Shown: piece by piece, positions 25,541 through 33,059 of the stretch
Position numbering within the stretch: position 1 is the first letter of the stretch
How the letters are laid out: each line of letters begins with the position of its first letter
Assembly (NCBI GenBank): GCA_945869955.1
Contig: CAMBQP010000015.1
Location: forward strand, 1 to 45,865
DNA length: 45,865 bases
From: Schlesneria paludicola DSM 18645
Lineage (GTDB): Bacteria > Planctomycetota > Planctomycetia > Planctomycetales > Planctomycetaceae
Direction: 5' to 3'
The notes under the pieces: generated by a model
What the model was told of the DNA's origin: nothing
Databases searched by the model: none
What the model saw: the letters and a program-made list of their open reading frames with translations, nothing else
Made by a program: the position numbers and the translations under genes

Positions 25541-27442
25541 TTACTCTAACTCTTGCATCACCGTCGCGAGGATCGAGCCGATGTACGTGAGCACGCATTC
25601 GTTCACCTCGGCATTGCCTTCGATCTTGCTGTCGACTCGTCGTAGCGTTCCTTGCGTTAATGAGTCACAACCGGTCAGCGTTTCGCGGGCCAGTCTGAGA
25701 TAGGTTTCCATCTCTTTTCGCGTTTGACGCTCCTCTTGCGTGAGCACCACACTGTGGGAGGAAAGCTGTTTTTGCACGGAATCAAGTAATGTGGTCAGCT
25801 TGCCCATGTGAACCTGATAACTTAACAGCGCCGGATCCACGTTTTCAGGAGCGGCCTGAGCGGCCTGTTCAAGGGCGGTTTTCAAGTGACTCAGCGAATC
25901 TGTTCCGGCGGCGCCCCAGAGGGTATTTGCCCCAATCCCAAGATAAAAATCCCTTTCGCCAGGGAAGAGACTTTGAAAATCGGCGACCGCTTGACCCGCG
26001 ATCGTGACGTGATGAATCCTGATCCCGGCGACTTGGTGGGCGTCGAACTGAATTTGCCATTCTGGCCAAGCTACTTGTAGTTTTTTGAGGATTTCGTCGA
26101 CTTGCTTGCCATCAGTGGCCCCCACACCAGCGACGAAAACTCGCTTGTTGGCGGGGGATTCGAATAGTTCCGCAAAAACATCAACCCGGTGTCCCTCGTC
26201 CCCGATCAGATTCATCAGAGAAATCAACCCGTGGACGAGGGATTCTCGCTGGGCATTCGTCTGTTCAGGAAAACGGTGTTGGATTGCCTCGTCCAGGATC
26301 GGCCGTAGCAAACCACGAATCTCTTTCAACCACTCCATTCGGTTGGTCTCCAGCGGAAGTGTCGCCTTGAGAACAACAATCGGATTCTCGTGCAACAGCA
26401 CGTTGGCAAAGTGACTCGGCGTCGCTGCGCACTCGAGAATCGTCGTCAACAGATCCGTTCCCGGTAACGCTGTGAGCGAAACCTCACCCCGTCCGAATCG
26501 CTGGGGGCTTGAGGTATTGATCGTCCAACTCGCCTGCATCCGTTGTGATTCCACCAGAAATCGTTCCGCTTCGTTCAGCGTAGCCCTCATGATCGCTTTT
26601 CGCAGCGCGAAGGCGTGCGGACTTTCCTTTTTTCGCTGCCGTGTCCGTTCCTCGGATTGCGTTTGAAACAGCTGGAAACTCGAACGCCGCAAAGGAATCC
26701 CCTCGACATCATTCCGAATCTCGGCGACGATGTCCTGTTTTAACGCGAGGTTCGGCATCAAATCCCGAGTGGCCAGCGGTGGCCTGTCTGGGAGCGGACG
26801 TTGCCCCGTCGTAATCCAGGCGTTGTTTTTATCAAACAGCAAGTGGGCAGGCTTTTGGCCTTTTTCCAGGATTTCGTACCGCCCCTCACCCGTCTTCCTG
26901 ACTTTCAAATCTCGCCCACGAAGTCCCGCCAGAAATCCATTCTTCTCGCCGGTAAGGTCTTTGATCGGAACCCGATAATCGTACGAAAGCTCGCCTTGGG
27001 AAAAGACCATGTCCACCGAGATCTGCTCACTCTTGTCGACACCATCGGTGAAGGCTTCAATGAGGTCTTGATTCAGTTTCTTCCATTGCTTCTGCAGACG
27101 AGGATTGGGGCTCAATTGAATCAGCCATTTCAGTTTCTCTTCGACTTGGTCCACGCTGCCGATCGCAATCCGCAGACGCGGCGCTGATCCGCCGTCAAAT
27201 CCCGGCACAGGGAGTTCGAGACGATCGTGATCCGAATGACCCTCTGTTTTTCCATGAATGAGTGTCCCCCTCATGAGTCTTCCCGGGAGGAGCAAGCCGA
27301 TTGACGGGGTCTCTGGATTAAACAGGGTCCATATGATCCCGGAGGCTAACACGCCCCACGAAGTGATGTGCCACCATAATCGCTGTTTCGCCCACCAGGG
27401 GGACATCCAGACTTTCATGCGGTTGATTCTTCGCACGTTCAT
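25541..27442 (-). CDS. Large N-terminally anchored protein of unknown function
   Basis: About 633 residues with the start at 27442; 27418 (MKVWMSPWW) is an alternative, and neither has a strong ribosome site. A basic N-terminus leads into one hydrophobic helix (WHITSWGVLASGIIWTLF). The remainder is a large, mostly alpha/beta periplasmic or extracytoplasmic domain with no motif I recognise. It includes a charged helical stretch (SEERTRQRKKESPHAFALRK), an alternating-strand segment (RVFVAGVGATDGKQVDEIL) and a C-terminal helical region (SYQVHMGKLTTLLDSVQKQL). Cys is nearly absent. It follows the ABC-2 permease gene on the same strand after a 210-base gap, so a link to that exporter is possible but unproved. 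Confidence 0.8.
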   Translation of the reverse strand: MNVRRINRMKVWMSPWWAKQRLWWHITSWGVLASGIIWTLFNPETPSIGLLLPGRLMRGTLIHGKTEGHSDHDRLELPVPGFDGGSAPRLRIAIGSVDQVEEKLKWLIQLSPNPRLQKQWKKLNQDLIEAFTDGVDKSEQISVDMVFSQGELSYDYRVPIKDLTGEKNGFLAGLRGRDLKVRKTGEGRYEILEKGQKPAHLLFDKNNAWITTGQRPLPDRPPLATRDLMPNLALKQDIVAEIRNDVEGIPLRRSSFQLFQTQSEERTRQRKKESPHAFALRKAIMRATLNEAERFLVESQRMQASWTINTSSPQRFGRGEVSLTALPGTDLLTTILECAATPSHFANVLLHENPIVVLKATLPLETNRMEWLKEIRGLLRPILDEAIQHRFPEQTNAQRESLVHGLISLMNLIGDEGHRVDVFAELFESPANKRVFVAGVGATDGKQVDEILKKLQVAWPEWQIQFDAHQVAGIRIHHVTIAGQAVADFQSLFPGERDFYLGIGANTLWGAAGTDSLSHLKTALEQAAQAAPENVDPALLSYQVHMGKLTTLLDSVQKQLSSHSVVLTQEERQTRKEMETYLRLARETLTGCDSLTQGTLRRVDSKIEGNAEVNECVLTYIGSILATVMQELE

Positions 27443-27652
27443 CGCTCGTTTCGTACAGGGTTCATCGAGTCCATCCACTCTGCAGCCTAGCTGCATCGCG
27501 TGTAAAGTCACGCATCCTGGTATCGCCAGAAAAGGATCCCCGGAAAAACACGTGAGCCGAAATTCAACGCCTCGACGCGGTCCCCGAGAAAACCCCCTCG
27601 CATGAAATCGTCACCGGAATTTCTGCGATATCCTGTCGTCTGTTTCAGTGGA

Positions 27653-28885
27653 TCACTGGCTGTATTCCCGTCTGCGAAACCGCAGGCAACCAATCGCAAA
27701 CGAGACCACTCCAAACGCGCCCAACATACCGCAGCATTCGACCACAAGACTTAGCTGAGGCCGTTCATGCGTGAGCAGTTCCTGGTAGGCGATCAACGCC
27801 CATGCATGTGGCGTTGCCAAACTGACGTTTTGCATGAAGACCGGCAACCAAGCGCGCGGCATATAACATCCACTGATTCCCGCGAGCACGATGACCAGAA
27901 ACGTGGCATACGAGGCGACCTGCGATTCGGTCCGCACAATCGTTGCCAGGAGTAACCCCAGTCCGGTGGCCGAGACCGATGTCATGGCAATCACAGGCAA
28001 CAGCATCAACGGGTAACTCCCCCAGGACATCCCAAACATCAACTTTCCGGAAGCGAACAAAATCAGGCTTTGCAAGATCGACACGAATAAAAAGGGAAGG
28101 GTCTTGCCCCACAATAGTTGAACGGGGCTGATGGGCGAACACTGCAGACGTCGAAGTGTCCCCAGTTTTCGTTCGTTGATAAACGAACTGGCCATGATGT
28201 TGATCAGGAAGAATGCAAACATCACCATGAATGCCGGAACAAGTGTCTGATAAATGATGCTGGGACCCGCCTTCACGGCTGACGGAGGTGGCGGAAGGAT
28301 TGCGGCCAACGCGTCGGACGATTCGTCCTCTTCATCCATCATGCGATCGATCGTCCGTCGCAAGAGCGTGCTATGCCGTGCCACTTGGGGCGCGACGACA
28401 CGCAGTACCGCAGACAAGACGACGTATTCCACCAATTCCGACACACCCACAAATTCCATTCCACTTTGCACCTGAACATCCAGTGCGGAAACCCCGTGCG
28501 AGAGCTTGCCGTGTTCCATGTTGAAGATGTCACGCAAGGCCAGTTCATCCACCTTCTGATCGAAATCCTTGCCAAGGATCACAATGACACTGCTGCGACC
28601 ATCCTGCAGCCACAACCGGGCTTCCTGCTGGTCCTTGATGCGAACGGTTTTGATGCCGCCGATGGCTGACAAGCTTTGATAAACGTCCTCGGCAACCGGT
28701 TCGGTGCTTTCAATCACGACACCGATTTTGAGCAGCTTCGATACTTCGTGAGTCGTCATCAATTGGCCCGTCGACATCCCCAGGATCGCGATGAACACGA
28801 CCGGCAAAGCCAGCAGTGTATACAACGCCCCCCGATCCTTCAGAATCAAGCGGAGATCTTTCACGGTGATTTCCCAGACGCCCAT
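27653..28885 (-). CDS. ABC-2 type transporter permease
   Basis: A 410-residue permease of the ABC-2 (YhhJ/NatB-like) type. It opens with a cytoplasmic MGVWEITVKDLRLILKDR and a first helix (LYTLLALPVVFIAILGMS), then a large extracytoplasmic domain of about 180 residues, then five further helices starting at LVPAFMVMFAFFLINIMASS. The conserved cytoplasmic INERKLGTLRRLQCSP motif lies between the first two of these. The start abuts the stop of the ATPase gene with no intervening base, so both are one operon and probably one transporter. Such pairs export drugs, lipids, Na+ or polymers; the cargo cannot be told from sequence. Confidence 0.93.
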   Translation of the reverse strand: MGVWEITVKDLRLILKDRGALYTLLALPVVFIAILGMSTGQLMTTHEVSKLLKIGVVIESTEPVAEDVYQSLSAIGGIKTVRIKDQQEARLWLQDGRSSVIVILGKDFDQKVDELALRDIFNMEHGKLSHGVSALDVQVQSGMEFVGVSELVEYVVLSAVLRVVAPQVARHSTLLRRTIDRMMDEEDESSDALAAILPPPPSAVKAGPSIIYQTLVPAFMVMFAFFLINIMASSFINERKLGTLRRLQCSPISPVQLLWGKTLPFLFVSILQSLILFASGKLMFGMSWGSYPLMLLPVIAMTSVSATGLGLLLATIVRTESQVASYATFLVIVLAGISGCYMPRAWLPVFMQNVSLATPHAWALIAYQELLTHERPQLSLVVECCGMLGAFGVVSFAIGCLRFRRREYSQ

Positions 28886-29941
28886 TTAATCCCTCAACTT
28901 ACGCCCGGTCAGTTGCAGAAAGAGCGTTTCCAGACTGGTTTCGTTCGTTTCAATCCCTAAAAGAGCGACGTTTGCCTCTGCGAGCAGATCCAGAACAGAC
29001 CGCAATGCTCGCGGAGGGACCTGCTGGTGGGATTCGGTTCGCTCGCGAATGACAATTCGGTTCGATCCATCCTCAGCGGTTTGGACCAGTGCTCGTTCCC
29101 GAAGCTGGGTGACCACTGCCGGCGCCAAACTTCCTACTTTGATACAAAGCTCGGTTCGAGTTCGGTCGAGCAGTTCATCCAGCGTCCCCATCTGCAGCAT
29201 GCGCCCATAGTCCATGATGGCCACGCGATGGCAGACCGCTTCGATCTCTTCCATATAGTGGGAGGTGTATAAGACCCCGACTCCGTGCATACTGAGCGTT
29301 TGGACGCAGTCGAGCAGACGGGAACGGGATTGTGGATCAATACCCACGGTCGGTTCATCGAGGATCACGAATTGAGGTTCGTGCAAGAGAGCGATCCCAA
29401 AGTTCAGTCTTCTCGACATCCCGCCGGAAAATGTTGACGGCGTGGAGTCGGCATTGCCCGTCAGCCCGGTCAGATCCAAGACATACTGCACGCGCTGTTC
29501 CAGACGCCGACTGCGTAATCCGTAGAGCCCACCAAAAAAACGGAGGTTCTGGGCTGCGGTCAGCTCCGGATAGATTGCCAGTTCCTGAGGAACGATCCCC
29601 AGCAGCGAACGCATCTCAGGCTTGCGAGGATCGTAAGCCTGACCATCCAACGTCAGCGTGCCGGCATCCGGCTTCAGCATCCCGGTGATCATCAGGATGC
29701 AGGTGGATTTCCCCGCACCATTGGGGCCAATCAGACCCAGGATCTCGCCCCGATTCACCGAAAAGCTTAAATCATCGACCGCGACCAGATTGCCATATCG
29801 TTTCTTCAGGCTCTGAACTTCCAGGCCTTTGGTCCGTTGGATTTGGCCACGATCAACTCGCGGATGGGATGCGGGTTCAACTTGCGGAGCCGTCGCCAAG
29901 GAGAGTAAGGGAATCTCAGGAGAGGATGCGATCAATTTCAT
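28886..29941 (-). CDS. ABC transporter ATP-binding protein
   Basis: A 351-residue ATPase. After an N-terminal extension of about 38 residues, the ABC domain runs from LEVQSLKKRYGN with Walker A GPNGAGKST, Q-loop VPQELAIYPELTAAQN, signature FSGGMSRRL, Walker B FVILDEPTVGID and the switch His in YTSHYMEE. A C-terminal regulatory-like region follows (GTLDELLDRTRTEL onward), as in NatA/CcmA-type exporters. It powers the permease encoded immediately downstream. The ribosome site for ATG 29941 is weak; a later start inside the extension cannot be excluded. Confidence 0.94.
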   Translation of the reverse strand: MKLIASSPEIPLLSLATAPQVEPASHPRVDRGQIQRTKGLEVQSLKKRYGNLVAVDDLSFSVNRGEILGLIGPNGAGKSTCILMITGMLKPDAGTLTLDGQAYDPRKPEMRSLLGIVPQELAIYPELTAAQNLRFFGGLYGLRSRRLEQRVQYVLDLTGLTGNADSTPSTFSGGMSRRLNFGIALLHEPQFVILDEPTVGIDPQSRSRLLDCVQTLSMHGVGVLYTSHYMEEIEAVCHRVAIMDYGRMLQMGTLDELLDRTRTELCIKVGSLAPAVVTQLRERALVQTAEDGSNRIVIRERTESHQQVPPRALRSVLDLLAEANVALLGIETNETSLETLFLQLTGRKLRD

Positions 29942-30396
29942 TTGATTTCATTGACCGTACGTTGCCGGATTGATATCGGACCCTCAAGCGAACAGGAGGC
30001 CATGACCCTCAAGAGCAATGATCGTGCCGCCTCGTAATTGAGCGAAAACGATTCGCTTTAAGCGGGATGAAAACAGGGATTTTTCTGAGCTTGTGGAAAC
30101 CCGCTGGCAGTATTGAAGCGGCATCACCACACGCCATTCACGCAAACCTCAAGGGTTCGCACCACGCGCCGGCACCGAGCCGCCAGTTGGGGGCTTGTAT
30201 TTCGCCAACGACTTGAGTGCCGGGCAATAACGGTACCGCCGAGATTTTCTTTCAACGCAATGCGAGTTTAACGGGGCCAGCGATCACAGCATTCGAGCGG
30301 TCTGGAACAGGAGATCATCCGACTCGGCGCTGGCGATATTTTTCCGGCTGGCGAATTGCGAGCCAAAGCCGAGCCAGCCTTGAATTTGGACTCAAT

Positions 30397-30560
30397 TCAA
30401 CGGAACTGCGGCGGGTGGCTGTGTGTGCAGTAGTGTGAAGCACGTCGGCACGCATCGCATTTTGCTCCAAACACACCGGCATGCCGGCAGACCGTCAGAA
30501 AGTGCTCGTCTTGCTGAATTGGTAAACTTTTGAAACGCCCTTGATACAAATGGACTTCGC
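30397..30560 (-). pseudogene. Remnant of a REP-associated (IS200-like) tyrosine transposase
   Basis: On the minus strand the frame encodes HLYQGRFKSLPIQQDEHFLT followed by VCR. This matches the highly conserved core of Y1-type REP-associated transposases, whose family pattern is YQGRFKSFP-x-x-x-DEH-x-x-TVCRYVERN. After VCR the match continues only in another frame as EQNAMRADVL (family: ERNALRADLV), so at least one frameshift is present. The N-terminal HUH catalytic part and the rest of the C-terminus cannot be found, so this is a dead fragment. It shows past IS200/RAYT activity at this gap. Confidence 0.75.
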
Positions 30561-30866
30561 AATCGGAGCGTGGTTTGGCTGGCCCCGAGTTACCCGAGAA
30601 AATCGAGTGGATTGCGTGGGGTTCCTCATTGACATCCGGATCGTGAGTGCTGATCGTGACCAGCGACAATGACTTCCAATCTGCTGAGACATCCGTGATC
30701 TTCGTGTTTCACGAATTTTTCCTCAAATGTTAACAATTTTTTCACAAACCGCTTCTAACATGAGCGTACAGAAAAAGTATAGTTCGCGTGACCTTTGTTG
30801 CGATTCCCTCCACTGAGCGAAGGTGCTCGACGATGACAACTGCTGTTGCTTGTCATCTTGACGGGG

Positions 30867-30893
30867 TTTCGAAATTGACGCGATTTCGAAATT
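30867..30893 (+). promoter_or_regulatory. Paired TTTCGAAATT motifs before the lipoprotein gene
   Basis: Two exact copies of TTTCGAAATT start 17 bases apart (30867 and 30884). Each contains the palindrome TTTCGAAA, and they end 14 bases before the lipoprotein ATG. Paired palindromic sites in this place could be an operator. No promoter is clearly readable next to them. Confidence 0.35.
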
Positions 30894-30907
30894 TGGTGAC
30901 ACAAGAT

Positions 30908-31333
30908 ATGTGGTATCGCTCAGGCTTTTTAATTCCAATCGTGTTCTGCTTCGCCTGCGTGGGATGTTCTCGGGGCGTGGGCAAAACCGTGGGTGTCTAC
31001 CAGGTTCGTGGCAGTGTGACTGTGAACGGCGAGCCTGCGGAATATGCTAACGTTCTTTTTACTCCAGTCGATCCTGATGGGCAAAGGGCGTCAGCGGTCG
31101 TGGATACAAATGGCGAGTATCGGCTGACCACGCAACGTGAGTTTGACGGTGCAGAGCCAGGAGAGTATCGCGTCTCGATTTCCTGGGCCAAGCCCAAGAA
31201 CCCCGATGCAGGTGAACCCGATTACGGCCCGGAATTACTGCCAAAGCGATATCTCGATCCGCTGCAATCTGGTTTGAAAGCACAGGTCGAAGCAACCGAT
31301 AACACACTCGATCCCTTTGAAATTCAATTTTGA
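30908..31333 (+). CDS. Small lipoprotein with carboxypeptidase-regulatory/transthyretin-like domain
   Basis: A 141-residue protein. The start at 30908 (GGTGA eight bases upstream) gives a short lipoprotein signal, WYRSGFLIPIVFCFACVGC, with the acylated Cys at residue 20; an upstream ATG at 30833 has AAGGTG but adds 25 untypical residues. The mature part is one beta-sandwich domain of the carboxypeptidase-regulatory-like type: VRGSVTVNGEPAEYANVLFT, ADVDTNGEYRL-like turn VVDTNGEYRLT, and PGEYRVSISW. It ends with KRYLDPLQSGLKAQVEA. Planctomycetes often encode such lipoproteins next to DUF1559 genes, as here (60-base gap). The function is unknown; surface or periplasmic binding is likely. Confidence 0.85.
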   Translation: MWYRSGFLIPIVFCFACVGCSRGVGKTVGVYQVRGSVTVNGEPAEYANVLFTPVDPDGQRASAVVDTNGEYRLTTQREFDGAEPGEYRVSISWAKPKNPDAGEPDYGPELLPKRYLDPLQSGLKAQVEATDNTLDPFEIQF

Positions 31334-31393
31334 TGCATCTCGCTTTGCAGTGTTTTTAATGTCAATGTTTTTTCACGTAAGGAGTCTCTGCCC

Positions 31394-32440
31394 ATGTTAG
31401 CGCGAATCGGAAACCGTAAAACCCGTGGTTTTACACTGATTGAATTGTTGGTCGTGATTGCGATCATCGCAGTTTTAATTGCCTTATTGCTGCCAGCGGT
31501 ACAGCAAGCTCGCGAAGCCGCTCGTCGAACCCAATGCAAAAACAACTTGAAACAAATGGGTCTCGCATTGTTCAACTACGAAAGCAGCCATAGTGTGTTT
31601 CCACCTGCCCGAATTGATCTTGCGGGGCCTCCCGGGCCGACGATTTATCAAACGAGCTGGACCACATTGTGTCTTCCCTATTTTGACCAAACCCCCCTTT
31701 ACAATCTGTATAATTTCAACTTAACCTGGAGTGATCCCGGGAACATTCCTGCAACCAGTACCAAGCTGTCGATGTTCCTGTGTCCATCGGCCCCTTCGAG
31801 CCGGTCGATTCCGGTTTCTTCGATTTTAAACGCGGGTCAGCCATGGCCCACAGCGGGTTATGGACTTTGCGATTACGGATCCATGAACGCAGTCCGGCCC
31901 GCATTTTTTCTCAGCAATGGATTGCCCACACCCTCTGTGGGCATGGCGACAAACACCTCGAGTCCAGCTAGCGCCAGCAAATACGAGTGGGACGGTGGCT
32001 TGAAGAAGGGTGCTGCCACGCGTATCGCGGAAATTACGGATGGGACCTCGAATACGATCATGGCGGTGGAAGATGCTGGGCGACCACAGTTGTATCGAGC
32101 TGGGATCGCAGCGTCGGTTTCAGGTGTCCCGACGGTGAAGGATGGATGGGGTTGGGCGGATATTCAGGGAGGATATAGCCTCGACGGGAGCACGACAGAT
32201 GGCTCCCTCACCGGAAAAGCCAGTTGTACCGTTCCCAGCGGACCATGCAACATGACGAGTGCAATCGCCCCGTATCCGATGAATCGCACGAATGATAGCG
32301 AAATGTACGGCTTTCATGTCGGTGGCACACACATTTTGATGTGCGACGGAGCTGTGAAATTCATCAGTGAGAACATTTCTGCTGCGACATTGGGCGGACT
32401 CGCCACACGCAACACAGGTGAAGTTGTTGGTGAATTCTAA
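31394..32440 (+). CDS. DUF1559 protein with type IV pilin-like N-terminus
   Basis: A 348-residue protein typical of the phylum. The start at 31394 follows TAAGGAG. The N-terminus has the prepilin site [20 protein letters not shown] (cleavage between Gly and Phe, Glu at mature position 5) followed by [20 protein letters not shown], the invariant DUF1559 segment. The globular part contains a pair of conserved areas ([30 protein letters not shown]) and ends with the H-x9-DG motif, here [23 protein letters not shown]1559 proteins are present in dozens of copies per planctomycete genome and are thought to form surface or pilin-like structures. It is probably co-transcribed with the lipoprotein and is closed by a clear terminator. 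Confidence 0.97.
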   Translation: MLARIGNRKTRGFTLIELLVVIAIIAVLIALLLPAVQQAREAARRTQCKNNLKQMGLALFNYESSHSVFPPARIDLAGPPGPTIYQTSWTTLCLPYFDQTPLYNLYNFNLTWSDPGNIPATSTKLSMFLCPSAPSSRSIPVSSILNAGQPWPTAGYGLCDYGSMNAVRPAFFLSNGLPTPSVGMATNTSSPASASKYEWDGGLKKGAATRIAEITDGTSNTIMAVEDAGRPQLYRAGIAASVSGVPTVKDGWGWADIQGGYSLDGSTTDGSLTGKASCTVPSGPCNMTSAIAPYPMNRTNDSEMYGFHVGGTHILMCDGAVKFISENISAATLGGLATRNTGEVVGEF

Positions 32441-32469
32441 ATTGCAGTGATTTACGAGTCTGAAGTCGA

Positions 32470-32498
32470 GGCCCCTGCAGTCAATGCAGGGGCCTTTT
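32470..32498 (+). terminator. Rho-independent terminator after the DUF1559 gene
   Basis: A perfect 10-bp GC-rich stem (GGCCCCTGCA / TGCAGGGGCC) with a 5-nt loop is followed directly by TTTT. It lies 30 bases after the stop codon. This is the clearest terminator in the window. Confidence 0.9.
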
Positions 32499-32595
32499 GA
32501 TTTGTGACCGAATTCCTCTTTCGGTTGGCTGTTCGTTGTTCCCATTTGCCGAATGTCTGACATTCATGGTGTCGTGTCAGGTGTAGAGGTGAATT

Positions 32596-32871
32596 ATGGC
32601 ATCGGACAGACTGAGCGTGCGTCTTGCCGAACTGTTTCGTCGTAATCTAGAAAGCTTGGTCGAAACCATAGGACATACCGAATCGGACCTCGCTCGCGAG
32701 GCGATCGAAGAATATCTCCTTCGGCATGCCAGGTTCGTCACCTGTTTTGATGTGGCGGAACAGTCTGGGCTGGTCGGCTGTGTCGATAGCGGGACTGGAG
32801 ATCTCAGCACCAATCCAAAACACATCCAAGGCTTTGGATCGTCACACTCGACCGACGCGACTTCTCGGTGA
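32596..32871 (+). CDS. Orphan ribbon-helix-helix (CopG/Arc-like) protein
   Basis: A 91-residue protein with AGAGGTG before ATG 32596. Residues 4-48 form a ribbon-helix-helix DNA-binding motif: strand DRLSVRLAELF, helix LFRRNLESLVETIG, turn HTESDLAREAIEEYLLRHA. The C-terminus has DLSTNPKHIQGFGS, a signature of a planctomycete RHH family that I know from sequence memory. RHH proteins of this size are often antitoxins, but no PIN-domain or RelE-like partner gene lies on either side (DUF1559 terminator before, convergent asnB after). It may act as a stand-alone regulator or be a solitary antitoxin. Confidence 0.85.
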   Translation: MASDRLSVRLAELFRRNLESLVETIGHTESDLAREAIEEYLLRHARFVTCFDVAEQSGLVGCVDSGTGDLSTNPKHIQGFGSSHSTDATSR

Positions 32872-33059
32872 TGCAGAAAAAGAGTCGATCCAAACTCGTT
32901 CTGCTTCCGGAAACGCTGAGTTGAAGTCCGCACTTTGATTCATTCTTCCAGGTTGTAACCTTCCTCGACGATTCGCGCTCTGCCGGGTGGCACTTTTTCA
33001 GAGTCCTCTGTTTGGACTGGCGTCAAGGGTTACAGTTGTTCGGAGACAGAGGTCCATTC

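Larger units (their letters stand above)
29942..30907. other. Gene-poor 966-bp region
   Basis: A long gap between the divergent ABC exporter and the lipoprotein gene. Its only recognisable content is the decayed transposase at about 30397-30560 (minus strand), an AT-rich tract at 30715-30780, and two TTTCGAAATT motifs at 30867-30893 just before the lipoprotein. Other short frames show no protein family. Confidence 0.6.

Noticed and set aside
29942..30830. A structured RNA or tRNA in the long gap
   Set aside because: No tRNA cloverleaf or T-loop consensus was found; the only recognisable content is the transposase remnant.
32596..33059. Active type II toxin-antitoxin module
   Set aside because: Only the ribbon-helix-helix gene is present; the 190 bases after it contain no toxin-like frame.
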